A DNA stretch of 64,000 nucleotides, taken from the NCBI GenBank assembly GCA_019639135.1, contig JAHBSL010000016.1, forward strand, positions 55,088 to 119,087, given 5' to 3'. The position numbers and the translations under genes are program-made. The notes under the pieces are model-generated. The model had not been told where the DNA came from. It made no database searches and worked only from the letters and a program-made list of their open reading frames with translations. Below are positions 36,930 to 46,943 of this stretch, in pieces. Source of the DNA: Acidobacteriota bacterium. GTDB taxonomy: Bacteria > Acidobacteriota > Blastocatellia > Pyrinomonadales > Pyrinomonadaceae. The first letter of the stretch is position 1; every line of letters begins with the position of its first letter.

Positions 36930-37283
36930 ATGCTTAAGCTTGATCTGCCGCGTATTTTTGCCGTTCGGGGTGTTAGGAATCCGTTCAAGGTGCTTCGGGG
37001 TTTGGGGATCTCGCACAGCACTGCGTACAACCTGCTCAGCGGGCGGGTCGTGTCGGTCAAACATCGGCATCTGGAGGCGATTTGTGAGTATTTGCGGTGC
37101 ACTCCGAACGACCTTTACGCCTGGACGCCGGAGGGCGGGGCCTCCGCGGCGGAGGGGCATCCGCTCCGCGGGCTGATCCGCGAGGGCGACGCCGCCGAGA
37201 TCGCCCGTGCCTTCGCCGAGATCCCGCTCGACAAAATAAACGAGGCCCGCGATCTCCTCGAGGGCCTCAAAAATAACGATTAA
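36930..37283 (+). CDS. Cro/CI-type helix-turn-helix protein
   Basis: A 117-aa protein with an XRE-type HTH at about residues 13-62: FKVLRGLGISHSTAYNLLSG then HLEAICEYLRCTPNDLYAW. The C-terminal 40 residues are helical (AEIARAFAEIPLDKINEARD). ATG 36930 has AAGGA at good spacing; the ATG at 36924 is too close to it. Codon use is GC-rich like the core genome, unlike the cassette to its left. It is preceded directly by the 21-bp array, which may be its operator. Confidence 0.8.
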   Translation: MLKLDLPRIFAVRGVRNPFKVLRGLGISHSTAYNLLSGRVVSVKHRHLEAICEYLRCTPNDLYAWTPEGGASAAEGHPLRGLIREGDAAEIARAFAEIPLDKINEARDLLEGLKNND

Positions 37284-37325
37284 CCGCCCGCCGCCTCTCT
37301 CTCTATCGGGTATGAACTTAAGTGA

Positions 37326-37751
37326 CTAAATTGTCCAGTCCTGAACCGTGAGTCCGGGAACCTGATCAAAGTCGTGTAGATTGCGTGAGATGAGTATAGC
37401 CTCGTTTGCTATGGCAATAGAAGCGATCTTGAGATCCATTGTGCCAATGCGGATTCGTTGAGATCGGAGTTCGCGACATACCAGAGAGGCTCTCTCGTCG
37501 AAATCTAAGACATTGGCATTCCTGAAATCGTTCAACGCGGCATGCAGTCGCCCGTAGGCATAAACATCTTGATCGGCGGTTCGGCTCTTTGCAACAAATG
37601 CTAACCACCCTCGCATTTGCTCCTCGAACGAAATAATGGTCGTGAAAATATCGTCAGCAGCGAATCGATCCAGATTTTCGTGAAGCTTTGAACCGGTGAG
37701 AATACTCTCACGCTGAAGGAGGCTTAGGCAATCGGTATCGAGAATGATCAT
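37326..37751 (-). CDS. PIN-domain (VapC-like) toxin
   Basis: A 141-aa PIN-domain RNase. Acidic active-site residues are in MIILDTDCLS (D5), TIISFEEQ (E43 region), GTMDLKIASIA and FDQ near the end. Its start overlaps the antitoxin stop by 4 bases (ATGA), the common VapBC arrangement. Expected to cleave specific RNA when free of the antitoxin. It is convergent with the HTH gene. Confidence 0.88.
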   Translation of the reverse strand: MIILDTDCLSLLQRESILTGSKLHENLDRFAADDIFTTIISFEEQMRGWLAFVAKSRTADQDVYAYGRLHAALNDFRNANVLDFDERASLVCRELRSQRIRIGTMDLKIASIAIANEAILISRNLHDFDQVPGLTVQDWTI

Positions 37752-37960
37752 TTTGCCAGATCAACGTCTTCTCGTTGTGAGATTCGATATTCGCGTCCAA
37801 GACGCATAGCCTCTACATGTGCCGGATCGTCGGCAAACGTGCCGATCATCTGCTTCCACCAGGGCAGATCTTTTCTTTCTAAACGCTCAACTTTTTCCTT
37901 GAGGGACTCAAGCTCTTTCTCAAGCGATGACATCCTTTCATCAACGTTCTTTTGTGCCAT
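37748..37960 (-). CDS. Antitoxin partner of the PIN toxin
   Basis: A 70-aa protein from ATG 37960, which has GGAGG at 8 bases; upstream Met codons fit worse. A coiled coil (SSLEKELESLKEKVERLERK) is followed by LPWWKQMIGTFADDPAHVEA and MRLGREYRISQ, the toxin-binding tail typical of PIN-linked antitoxins. The coiled coil replaces a recognisable DNA-binding fold. Co-translated with the toxin. Confidence 0.8.
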   Translation of the reverse strand: MAQKNVDERMSSLEKELESLKEKVERLERKDLPWWKQMIGTFADDPAHVEAMRLGREYRISQREDVDLAK

Positions 37961-37999
37961 AGCCATTGCCTCCGAACCGAGATTATATACCAAAAACCT

Positions 38000-40915
38000 C
38001 TATCGAAGAACATCTCTGAGTGCCAGGCCGGTGTGGCTTTTGCGGACGCGGGCGACCTCTTCGGGGGTGCCGGTCGCGACGACGCGGCCGCCGCCGGAGC
38101 CGCCTTCGGGGCCGAGGTCGATGATATAGTCGGCGGATTTGATGACGTCGAGGTGATGCTCGATAACGATCACCGTGTTGCCGGTATCGACCAGCTTTTG
38201 CAGCACATCGAGGAGCTTATGCACATCGGCAAAATGCAGCCCGGTCGTTGGTTCGTCGAGGATGTAGATGGTCTTCCCCGTCGCTCGTTTTGAGAGTTCC
38301 TTGGCGAGCTTGATCCGCTGGGCCTCGCCGCCGGAAAGCGTCGTCGAAGATTGCCCGATCTGGATATAGCCGAGCCCGACATCGATCAGCGTCTCAAGTT
38401 TTTGCCTGATCTGCGGGTTGTTCTCAAGCAGCGGCAAGGCGTCCTCGATGGTCGTCTCAAGCAGGTCAGCGATCGAAAGACCCTTATATTTCACGGCAAG
38501 CGTCTCGCGGTTGTAGCGGTGCCCGCGGCAAACGTCGCAGGTCACGTAAACGTCCGGCAGGAAGTTCATCTCGATCCGCTTCATCCCGTCGCCCTCGCAA
38601 CCCTCGCACCGGCCGCCCTTTACGTTGAACGAAAAACGGCCGACCTTGTAGCCCCGCTGCCGCGACTCGGGCAACATCGCGTAAAGCTCGCGGATCGGCG
38701 TGAAGAGCCCGGTGTAGGTCGCAGGGTTTGACCGCGGTGTGCGGCCGATCGGCGACTGATCGATTTCGATGATCTTATCGACCAGCTCAAGCCCCTCGAT
38801 CGCGTCGTGTTCGAGTGGTTCGACATTCGAGCGGTAAACGTGGCGATAAAGTGCCGGGTAAAGAATATCCTCGACCAGCGTCGATTTTCCCGAACCCGAA
38901 ACGCCGGTGACGACCGTCAGCAGCCCGAGCGGAAACTCGACGTCGATGTTCTTCAGGTTGTGTGCCTTCGCTCCGCGTACTTTGATACGGTTACCGTTCG
39001 GCAACCGCCGAAATTCGGGCACCTCGATCTGCACCTCGCCCTTCAGGTACTTTGCCGTCAAAGAATTCCCTGCCTCGGCGATCTCCTTCGGCGTTCCGGC
39101 AGCGACCACTTCGCCGCCGTGCGAGCCCGCCATCGGCCCGAGGTCAACCACGTAATCTGCATGCTCTATCGTCTCTTCGTCGTGTTCGACAACGAGCACC
39201 GTATTGCCGAGGTCGCGAAGTTCGTGAAGCGTTTCAAGCAGGCGTTTGTTGTCCCGAGGATGCAGCCCGATGCTCGGTTCATCAAGCACATAAAGCACGC
39301 CGCGGAGCTGCGAGCCGATCTGCGTCGCCAGCCGGATACGCTGCCCTTCGCCGCCGGAAAGCGTCGCCGATGCTCGGTCCAAAGTGAGATAACCGAGCCC
39401 GACGGCATCGAGAAAACGGAGCCGGCTGTTTATCTCTTTCAGCACGAGCCCGGCGATCTTCTCTTCCCGCGGAGTGAGTTTTATCTCGGCAAAGCGCTTC
39501 GCCGAATCGGCTATCGGAAGCGAAGTGTATTCGCCGATGCCCATTCCATTGACCCTTACCGCAAGGCTTTCGGGCTGGAGCCTCGCACCGCCGCAGCCCG
39601 GGCACGGCACCGGAGCGACGAGCTCGAGCAAGGCTTCCCGCGTTTTCTCCGAGGGCGGTGTCTCGAGCCGCTCCTTCATCGCGGTCAATGCCCCTTTCCA
39701 CTCGCTTTCGTATTTGTAATCGCCCTGGCGAAAGGTCAGCCGCTTCTTCGTTCCAAAAAGGAACGCGTTCCGGATCTCGTCCGGCAGTTCACGAAAGGGC
39801 GTCTCGATTAGCGCCTTCTGGCCGCTCGTCTCTTCCGGAGCATCATTTTTCCGGCGTTTCTTTTTAGCCGGGGCTTTTCGGGCCTTTGCCGCAGATGGCT
39901 TCGGAGCTTCGAGCTTGTCGCCCTCGACGTACCGCTCGATTATCGCGAGCAACGCAGAGCGAAGAAACGCCGCTCCGGAGCGGTCCGCTCCGCCGAGAAA
40001 TTCGATCCGGCCGGCGGCAATGTTTTCGTCCGGGACGATCTTGTTAACGTCGATCTCCATCACCGTGCCGATGCCCTGGCACCGCTTGCAAGCTCCGTAC
40101 GCCGAGTTGAAAGAGAACGAACGCGGCTCAAGCGTCGCGATATTGATACCGCAATTGACGCACGCCATTCGCTCCGAATAAAGCTTCTCCTCGCCGTCGA
40201 TCACCGAGACAAGCACACCGCCGCCGGTCAGCTTTAGGGCCGTTTGGACGGATTCCGTCAACCGCTCGCGGACGCCTTCCTTGATCAGCAGACGGTCAAC
40301 GACGACCTCTATCGTATGGTTCCGCCGCTTGTCGAGAGCGATCTCTTCGTCAAGCTGCCGTATCTCGCCGTCGATCCTCGCCCGGACATAGCCATCCTTA
40401 TGAAACCGCTCGAGCTCCTTTTTGAATTCGCCTTTGCGGCCGCGGACGACCGGAGCAAGGATCATCACACGCTCGCCCTCGGGCAGGTCGAGTATGCCGG
40501 CAACGATCTGATCAACGGACTGGCGCGTGATCGGCTCGCCGCACTGATGACAATGCGGCTGACCGATCGAAGAAAACAACAGGCGAAGGTAATCGTAGAT
40601 CTCGGTAACGGTCCCGACCGTCGAACGCGGCGAACGCGAAACCGTCTTTTGTTCGATGGAGATGGCCGGCGAAAGGCCCTCGATGGAATCGACATCCGGC
40701 TTCTCAAGCTGATCCAAAAACTGACGAGCATAAGCCGAAAGCGATTCGACATATCGCCGCTGGCCTTCGGCATAGATCGTGTCGAACGCCAGCGAAGACT
40801 TCCCGGAGCCCGAAAGCCCGGTGATGACCGTGAACTTGTCGCGAGGGATATCAACGCTGATGTTTCGAAGATTGTGCTGGCGTGCTCCGCGGACGGAGAT
40901 CTGCTTGATACTCAT
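38000..40915 (-). CDS. uvrA: Excinuclease ABC subunit A (UvrA) with a basic insertion
   Basis: A 971-aa nucleotide-excision-repair ATPase from [10 protein letters not shown] (20 codons inside a longer frame). It has two ABC modules: Walker [14 protein letters not shown] (33-45) and [13 protein letters not shown], signature motifs [11 protein letters not shown] and [11 protein letters not shown]. Zinc sites are CHQC, CVNC...CKRC, CPGC and CEGC...CDVC. It scans DNA with UvrB for helix-distorting damage. Residues 334-370 ([19 protein letters not shown] and flanks) are a Lys/Ala-rich insertion in a region that is short in E. coli UvrA. Confidence 0.96.
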   Translation of the reverse strand: MSIKQISVRGARQHNLRNISVDIPRDKFTVITGLSGSGKSSLAFDTIYAEGQRRYVESLSAYARQFLDQLEKPDVDSIEGLSPAISIEQKTVSRSPRSTVGTVTEIYDYLRLLFSSIGQPHCHQCGEPITRQSVDQIVAGILDLPEGERVMILAPVVRGRKGEFKKELERFHKDGYVRARIDGEIRQLDEEIALDKRRNHTIEVVVDRLLIKEGVRERLTESVQTALKLTGGGVLVSVIDGEEKLYSERMACVNCGINIATLEPRSFSFNSAYGACKRCQGIGTVMEIDVNKIVPDENIAAGRIEFLGGADRSGAAFLRSALLAIIERYVEGDKLEAPKPSAAKARKAPAKKKRRKNDAPEETSGQKALIETPFRELPDEIRNAFLFGTKKRLTFRQGDYKYESEWKGALTAMKERLETPPSEKTREALLELVAPVPCPGCGGARLQPESLAVRVNGMGIGEYTSLPIADSAKRFAEIKLTPREEKIAGLVLKEINSRLRFLDAVGLGYLTLDRASATLSGGEGQRIRLATQIGSQLRGVLYVLDEPSIGLHPRDNKRLLETLHELRDLGNTVLVVEHDEETIEHADYVVDLGPMAGSHGGEVVAAGTPKEIAEAGNSLTAKYLKGEVQIEVPEFRRLPNGNRIKVRGAKAHNLKNIDVEFPLGLLTVVTGVSGSGKSTLVEDILYPALYRHVYRSNVEPLEHDAIEGLELVDKIIEIDQSPIGRTPRSNPATYTGLFTPIRELYAMLPESRQRGYKVGRFSFNVKGGRCEGCEGDGMKRIEMNFLPDVYVTCDVCRGHRYNRETLAVKYKGLSIADLLETTIEDALPLLENNPQIRQKLETLIDVGLGYIQIGQSSTTLSGGEAQRIKLAKELSKRATGKTIYILDEPTTGLHFADVHKLLDVLQKLVDTGNTVIVIEHHLDVIKSADYIIDLGPEGGSGGGRVVATGTPEEVARVRKSHTGLALRDVLR

Positions 40916-41039
40916 TACGGTGTAAAACTTGGCAATAAGCCGAAACGAGTATGTTAGCAAATCCGATGAGGGCATGCGAACGTCTCACAGTCTTCAAATC
41001 GATCACATTTTATGTTAAGTTTTAATAAGGATTAATATT

Positions 41040-41306
41040 ATGGCAGTCACCAACCTCAGCATTTCATTGCCCGACAAAATGCGGACATTCATCGAAGAAA
41101 AGATCAAACGCGATGGTTACGGAACCATCAGCGAGTATCTCCGAGAGTTGATCCGGGCCGATGAGCGACGCGAGGCCGAATACTACGACCGCCTGATCGC
41201 AGAGGCCTATGCGAGCGGGCCATTTATTGAGCACACGAAACAAGACATCGAAGCGGCTAAGGCTGAAGCGATCAAACGGATCAAACAGCGAAAGAGCGGC
41301 AAATGA
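41040..41306 (+). CDS. ParD-like antitoxin
   Basis: An 88-aa ribbon-helix-helix protein: LSISLPDKMRTFIEEKIKRD then GTISEYLRELIRADERRE, the ParD/CopG-like DNA-binding half. The rest is a helical toxin-binding tail. The stop overlaps the ParE-like start by 4 bases. Autoregulation through the upstream AT-rich spacer is expected. Confidence 0.92.
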   Translation: MAVTNLSISLPDKMRTFIEEKIKRDGYGTISEYLRELIRADERREAEYYDRLIAEAYASGPFIEHTKQDIEAAKAEAIKRIKQRKSGK

Positions 41307-41599
41307 AGATCTTCCGCTCTTCCCAGACTTACGAGGACATTGTCGAGATCGCTTCCTGGCTCGGTGCCGAGGACGAAGCGATCGCCTCCCGCTTTTTTGA
41401 TCACTACGAATCAACGTTAGCGGCGATCGCTGAAACTCCAAAGATCGGAGTCCCGCGAAGGTCGCTTTCAGGCGTAAATTATCGACTTTGGTTCGTCAAT
41501 GGATTTGAGAAAGTATTGATCCTTTACGAAGATCATCCCGATGAGATCCGCATTCTGCGGGTCATTCATTCGGCCCGCGACTATAAAAGATTTGTCTAG
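41303..41599 (+). CDS. ParE/RelE-superfamily toxin
   Basis: A 98-aa protein with the ParE fold: FRSSQTYEDIVEIASWLGAE, AIAETPKIGVPR, YRLWFVNGFEKVLILYEDHP and ending ILRVIHSARDYKRF. ParE toxins poison gyrase; RelE-like relatives cleave mRNA, and the partner ParD-like protein favours the former. The 3' end overlaps the convergent YeiH-like gene by 4 bases. Confidence 0.92.
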   Translation: MKIFRSSQTYEDIVEIASWLGAEDEAIASRFFDHYESTLAAIAETPKIGVPRRSLSGVNYRLWFVNGFEKVLILYEDHPDEIRILRVIHSARDYKRFV

Positions 41600-42528
41600 G
41601 TAAACTGCAGAACACCCCAAAGTACTGCCGAGGCGAGAATCAGCCAGAGCACGACACCGAGTGCGAACGGCCGCCAACCGACGCGTTTGAGCATTTCCTT
41701 CGAAAGGCTTAGCCCGATGAGAAACAGGGTGATCGTCAGCCCGGCCTTTGCGAGATTTACCGCCGCGTCGAAGAGGCTCGGCTGCACCCAAAGCGGCGCG
41801 TAGGTCCGAACCGCCGCAGCTCCGACAAAAAGAAAGATGAACCACGGGATGGCGACCTTCGTCTTCGAATCGCCGTCGCGATAGGCAAACGCTAGGGCAA
41901 TAGCTAGCGGTGCGATCCAAAGTGCCCGGGCAAGTTTCACTGTCGTCGCGACCGCCAGCGATTCGCTCCCGAATGCCGTCGCTGCCCCGACCACCGAGCT
42001 TGTGTCCTGGATCGCAAGAGCCGCCCACATTCCGAACTGCGTTTGCGTCAGCCCGATCGCGTTGCCGATCAGCGGAAACGCGAAGAGTGCCGCCGCGTTC
42101 AAGACAAAAATCGTACCGAGCGAGACAGACATTTCGTCGTTCTCCGCCTTGATCGCCGGCCCGACCGCGGCGACCGCACTCCCGCCGCAGATCGCCGTTC
42201 CGCAAGAGATCAGCGTCCGGATCCGCGAGGGCAGCGAAAACAATCTCCCGACAAGATATCCGAGCAGCAAGGTCCCGAAAACGACCGCTACAATGAAGAC
42301 AATGCCGTTCTTTCCGGCTTGGTAGACCGCGCCGAGATTCATCCCGAAGCCGAGCATCGCGACCGACCCTTGAAGAAGGTATTTTGCCGGCTTACCCGAA
42401 ACGTCCGGAAACGGATTCCCGAGAGTTAGAGCCAGAACCAACCCGATGGCAAGAGCCAACGCCGGCGACCCAAAGGGCGAGAGAAGAAACAGGACGGCCA
42501 AAACAAAAATGAGCTTTGCAGCGATCAT
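41596..42528 (-). CDS. YeiH family putative sulfate exporter
   Basis: A 310-aa membrane protein with about ten hydrophobic segments. Family marks are SVAMLGFGMNLGAVYQAG, the TAICGGSAVAAVGPAIKA stretch, and AIQDTSSVVGAATAFG. The YeiH/Cons_hypoth698 family is annotated as putative sulfate exporters, though transport has rarely been tested. Monocistronic, convergent with the ParDE pair. Confidence 0.9.
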   Translation of the reverse strand: MIAAKLIFVLAVLFLLSPFGSPALALAIGLVLALTLGNPFPDVSGKPAKYLLQGSVAMLGFGMNLGAVYQAGKNGIVFIVAVVFGTLLLGYLVGRLFSLPSRIRTLISCGTAICGGSAVAAVGPAIKAENDEMSVSLGTIFVLNAAALFAFPLIGNAIGLTQTQFGMWAALAIQDTSSVVGAATAFGSESLAVATTVKLARALWIAPLAIALAFAYRDGDSKTKVAIPWFIFLFVGAAAVRTYAPLWVQPSLFDAAVNLAKAGLTITLFLIGLSLSKEMLKRVGWRPFALGVVLWLILASAVLWGVLQFT

Positions 42529-42603
42529 ACAAAGCTCAAAAGTATAAGTTGATTTACGTGAAAAAGATAATGCGCTTCAGGTCAAGGCCGAACGTCTGAA
42601 TAT

Positions 42604-43344
42604 CTATTTTGCTTTTCCCTGATTGGCGACGGCCTCTTGTGCGGCCCGGATCGCTTCCTGGTCGCCTAAGTAATAGCTGTTCAACCGTTTTAGGTCGCCA
42701 TCAAGTTCATAGACAAGCGGTACGCCGGTCGGGATATTTAGGCTGACGATCTCCTCGTCCGAGATGCCGTCCAGATGCTTTACCAATGCCCGCAGGCTAT
42801 TGCCGTGTGCCGCAACGATCAGCCGCTTCCCTGCCTTCACCTTTGGCCCGATCTCGTTTTCCCAATAGGGCACAACACGCTCGACGGTGTCCTTTAAGCA
42901 CTCGGCCTTCGGAAAATTCTGGATTCCCGCATAACGCGGATCTTTCCCGAGATATCGCTCGTCCGATTCGTCGAGCTCCGGCGGCGGAACGTCGTAGCTC
43001 CTTCGCCAGATCAGCACCTGTTCATCGCCGTATTTCGCCGCGGTCTCAGCCTTATCAAGCCCCTGCAAACCGCCGTAGTGCCGCTCATTGAGCAGCCACG
43101 ACTTTGTCTCCGGGATCCACATCAGGTCCATCTCGCTGAGCACCAGCCAAAGTGTCCGGATCGCCCGCTTAAGCACCGATGTGTACGCTTCATCGAACGT
43201 AAACCCCTCGGCCTTCAGCAATTCACCCGCCGCCTTTGCCTCGGCAATTCCCTTCTCGGAAAGATCGACGTCCTTCCAACCCGTAAACCGATTTTCCTTG
43301 TTCCATTGGCTCTCGCCGTGTCGTATGAGTACTAACTTATGCAT
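42604..43344 (-). CDS. gpmA: 2,3-bisphosphoglycerate-dependent phosphoglycerate mutase
   Basis: About 246 aa. The catalytic motif [20 protein letters not shown] is at the N-terminus, with [17 protein letters not shown] and the second His in [18 protein letters not shown]. It interconverts 3- and 2-phosphoglycerate in glycolysis, matching pfkA elsewhere in the window. An in-frame TTG two codons upstream (43350) is an alternative start, since GAGG directly abuts the ATG. The C-terminal [18 protein letters not shown] is normal for the family. Confidence 0.95.
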   Translation of the reverse strand: MHKLVLIRHGESQWNKENRFTGWKDVDLSEKGIAEAKAAGELLKAEGFTFDEAYTSVLKRAIRTLWLVLSEMDLMWIPETKSWLLNERHYGGLQGLDKAETAAKYGDEQVLIWRRSYDVPPPELDESDERYLGKDPRYAGIQNFPKAECLKDTVERVVPYWENEIGPKVKAGKRLIVAAHGNSLRALVKHLDGISDEEIVSLNIPTGVPLVYELDGDLKRLNSYYLGDQEAIRAAQEAVANQGKAK

Positions 43345-43382
43345 CCTCAAATCTTAATCCGAAAACATTTTATCTTAAAGCC

Positions 43383-43452
43383 GTTAGCCTTTAGCTATAA
43401 GCTATAAGCTATTAGCTCCTTGCTTAAAGCTTACAGCTTACGGCTTAGAGCT
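43383..43452. repeat. Heptad repeat, ten units, overlapping the folC stop
   Basis: Ten tandem units built on xxxAGCT: GTTAGCC, TTTAGCT, ATAAGCT twice, ATTAGCT, CCTTGCT, TAAAGCT, TACAGCT, TACGGCT, TAGAGCT. The folC stop codon (43431-43433) lies inside it. Confidence 0.85.
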
Positions 43453-44696
43453 ATTTTTCTAACCTCACCAACAAGATAGAGCGAGCCTGTAACTAGAATT
43501 AGCTCTGTCGATCCCGCGGCCGCCAAGGCATCTTCAACCGAGTTCGTTGTAACTATCTTTTCCGCGTCAAAGCCCTCAGGCACGAACTCCAAAAGCTCCT
43601 CGGCCGTCATCGCCCGCGAATTTGCGGGTTGCGTCAAGATCAGCCGTTCGGCCCGCGGCCAAAGTATCTCCGCGATCGCGGCAACGTCTTTGCCCCGCAT
43701 CGCCCCGAAGATCATTGTGAGCGGCCGCTTTTCAACATAAGTGAGATAGTCCAGCAACGCTCTAGCTCCGGCTATGTTGTGGGCTCCGTCGAGCAAAACA
43801 TTGTCGATGTATTCGAGCCGCCCGGGATGGATCGCAGAGTTGAGTCCTTTGCGAATATTTTCATCCGTGATCGGAAGGTACTTTCGCAAAATATCCGCCA
43901 ACAGGATCGCGACTTCGGCATTCGCGACCTGGTGAGCACCGCGAAGGCTCAGGTTACTTGTAAGAGATCGCAGCGGCATCCCGAGTGCGCTTTCGTCAAA
44001 AACCACGGCCGTCTCGCGTACAAAAACACCTCTACTATGTGCCTCTCCGATCACGCCCTCGAGAACGTTCATCACCGCAGGCGATTGCCGGCCGATCACC
44101 ACGGCTTCGGTCTGTTCGCGGATTATTGCGGCCTTTTCCGCCGCGATCTCTTCGATCGTATCGCCGAGGTATTCCTGATGGTCGAGGTCGATCTGCGTGA
44201 TGGCGGCTATCTCTGCGTTGGCGGCGGTCGTTGCGTCGAGCCGGCCGCCAAGGCCGGTCTCAAGTATCGCAAGTTCGACCTTTGCTTCGGCAAAAGCCAT
44301 CAGAGCAATTGCCGTTACCTGTTCAAAAAAGGTCGGCGTGTAGCGAAGTCTGCCTTCGGCCAATAGTCTTTCGGATGTCGTCCGAACCGTGGCCGCGAGC
44401 CGGGCAAAATCGTCCTCGCTAATATCGGCACCCTCTATCTTGATGCGTTCGGTGATCGAGACAAGATGCGGAGAGGTATAAAGCCCTCGCCGAATGTCCG
44501 CCTGGCCGCAGATAGAATCGAGAAATGCACAGACCGAGCCTTTGCCGTTCGTTCCCGCGACCTGCACCTTCAAATAATTGTCCTGCGGATTCCCAAGCTC
44601 GGCCAAAAGCGTCCGGATATTCTCGAGCCCAAGCTTCATCGCCTCGACCTCATTGCCGAGCGAATAGAGGTAACGCTGTGATTCGGCAAAGTTCAC
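43431..44696 (-). CDS. folC: Bifunctional dihydrofolate/folylpolyglutamate synthase
   Basis: A 421-aa Mur-ligase-family enzyme that adds glutamate to dihydropteroate and folates. The P-loop is VAGTNGKGSVCAFLDSI (47-63); TSPHLVSITERIKI, ETGLGGRLDATTA and DLDHQEYLGDTIEEIAAEKA follow, with DGAHNIAGA in the C-terminal domain. The last residues (SRKL) are encoded by the heptad repeat at 43383, so the repeat has set the natural end of the protein. It overlaps the downstream stop of the DUF3368 gene by 4 bases. Confidence 0.94.
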   Translation of the reverse strand: MNFAESQRYLYSLGNEVEAMKLGLENIRTLLAELGNPQDNYLKVQVAGTNGKGSVCAFLDSICGQADIRRGLYTSPHLVSITERIKIEGADISEDDFARLAATVRTTSERLLAEGRLRYTPTFFEQVTAIALMAFAEAKVELAILETGLGGRLDATTAANAEIAAITQIDLDHQEYLGDTIEEIAAEKAAIIREQTEAVVIGRQSPAVMNVLEGVIGEAHSRGVFVRETAVVFDESALGMPLRSLTSNLSLRGAHQVANAEVAILLADILRKYLPITDENIRKGLNSAIHPGRLEYIDNVLLDGAHNIAGARALLDYLTYVEKRPLTMIFGAMRGKDVAAIAEILWPRAERLILTQPANSRAMTAEELLEFVPEGFDAEKIVTTNSVEDALAAAGSTELILVTGSLYLVGEVRKIALSRKL

Positions 44697-45148
44697 CTTT
44701 CGACTTCACCTGCCTGCCGATACGCCTCGGCTTCGACGGCGGCCGAAAACCGAAAACCTTTTCTTTTCACCGCTTCAACAAATGGTTGAATACTGGGAAT
44801 GGCACCATTCAGCTTCGCTTTCACAACGACTCCAAGCGTTCCCGTGATCTCCAAGCCGAGCCGGATCGCATAATTTCGTGCAGTTTTTTCGTCGACGATC
44901 AATATGCAATTTGGGGTCTCGAGCGCCAGTGCGATCGCACTTGCTTCTCCGGGATCGATCGATGGCGGGAAATTCGGAACGACAACCGGAGATCGAATGC
45001 TTACCCATTCAGGAAGCTCCATTCCAAACTCTTGAGCGACGGTCGGAGTCGTTACAACAGGGCCATAAGCTTCGAACAAAAGATGAAGGGATCCGATCTC
45101 AGAGAGGATAATAAGACAGCTCGCGTCTGATATAACGGCGCTAACCAT
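44693..45148 (-). CDS. DUF3368 PIN-like toxin
   Basis: A 151-aa protein: VISDASCLIILSEIGSLHLL, VVTTPTVAQEFG, IDPGEASAIALALE and LIVDEKTARNYAIRLGL are the DUF3368 motifs, a PIN-fold family with acidic residues D9, E44, E71 region and D90 region. Ends in a typical FRFSAAVEAEAYRQAGE tail. The start overlaps the UPF0175 gene by 8 bases. Predicted RNase toxin. Confidence 0.88.
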   Translation of the reverse strand: MVSAVISDASCLIILSEIGSLHLLFEAYGPVVTTPTVAQEFGMELPEWVSIRSPVVVPNFPPSIDPGEASAIALALETPNCILIVDEKTARNYAIRLGLEITGTLGVVVKAKLNGAIPSIQPFVEAVKRKGFRFSAAVEAEAYRQAGEVER

Positions 45149-45368
45149 TTCTCACTTCACGTGCCAATTCGTCAGGCGTGATACTAAAGTAATTGACATC
45201 GAAATCACCCAAGATCCTAGCGAAATCCCACTTTTTCATCCCCGCCATCTTTGCAGCCTGGCCGAGCGAGAGCGTACCGCGTTCATAGAGCTTCGCAGCT
45301 ATCATGCGAATCACCTCCGAGCGCTCGGCGTCGCTTAGTTCGGGTACTTCCAGAGTCAACGTACTCAT
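45141..45368 (-). CDS. UPF0175 antitoxin
   Basis: A 75-aa protein from ATG 45368: MSTLTLEVPEL, then KLYERGTLSLGQAAKMAGMK, KWDFARILGDFDVNYFSITP. UPF0175 proteins are the usual partners of DUF3368. The HTH-like GQAAKMAGMKKWDF is the likely DNA-binding part. A longer frame begins six codons earlier. Confidence 0.88.
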   Translation of the reverse strand: MSTLTLEVPELSDAERSEVIRMIAAKLYERGTLSLGQAAKMAGMKKWDFARILGDFDVNYFSITPDELAREVRNG

Positions 45369-45417
45369 GCCAATAGGATAGACCAACCCTCTATTTTTGC
45401 CAATAGTTTTTTTTGAG

Positions 45418-45861
45418 TTAACCGAGCATCCTACGATGATAGTTGATCTGGCCGAGGTGGTAATTCAGGTGCGTTGCGAGGTGAACTAGGAAGAACTCGG
45501 TCGTCATCGGATGTCCAAAGACCTCGATCGGGTAGTTCTTCTGAAGGTCTTCATCGGTGATCATTTCGAGCACGGCTTTGACGTCCGCTGCAGCCGCATC
45601 GACCTCCGCTAAAAGCGTCGCCCGCGGGACGAACTTAGAAGCAAACTCGGCATCGCGGTCGCGAACATAATCCGTACCGCCGAGAACGGTTCCAAAAAAA
45701 TGCCGAAGGTTTCCGGCGAGATGCAAGCAGAGATTTCCCGCCGAGTTAGCGATCGCTCCCTCAACCCGCCAAAGATCGCCTTCGTTCGAATACATCTCGA
45801 CCTCGGTCTTAAGCTTCGCGAGGTCGCGTTCAAAAATTTCGATCAGGACGTTCTGGAGCAT
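45418..45861 (-). CDS. DinB/DUF1572 family protein
   Basis: A 147-aa four-helix protein of the DinB-like superfamily: GNLCLHLAGNLRHFFGTVLG near 43-62 and FFLVHLATHLNYHLGQINYH near 122-143, giving the His residues that bind a metal in this family. Many members are thiol transferases or of unknown role. It lies 8 bases downstream of accD in the same direction and could be co-transcribed. Confidence 0.85.
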   Translation of the reverse strand: MLQNVLIEIFERDLAKLKTEVEMYSNEGDLWRVEGAIANSAGNLCLHLAGNLRHFFGTVLGGTDYVRDRDAEFASKFVPRATLLAEVDAAAADVKAVLEMITDEDLQKNYPIEVFGHPMTTEFFLVHLATHLNYHLGQINYHRRMLG

Positions 45862-45868
45862 CTTCGGA

Positions 45869-46735
<867 letters not shown>

Positions 46736-46943
46736 ATTCTTGACCGGCATTTGGCATTTATAGTGCAAATGGCGGCTGTGCTAAGGAAACAGAGTTCCTA
46801 AAGTGATTCAAGCCAAAACCTTACCACACCGAACCGAAATTGTCTTACAAGGCGAACGAAGGGCAGTATAGTTGGGTTTGGCGGGCAAACGCTTTCGTGG
46901 TAATTTTTCGACTATCCATTTACTATTTTTTTAGGGTTGTTAA

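Noticed and set aside
38807..39811. Long open frame antisense to uvrA
   Set aside because: UvrA on the other strand has all motifs; the antisense frame is a by-product of GC-rich codons.
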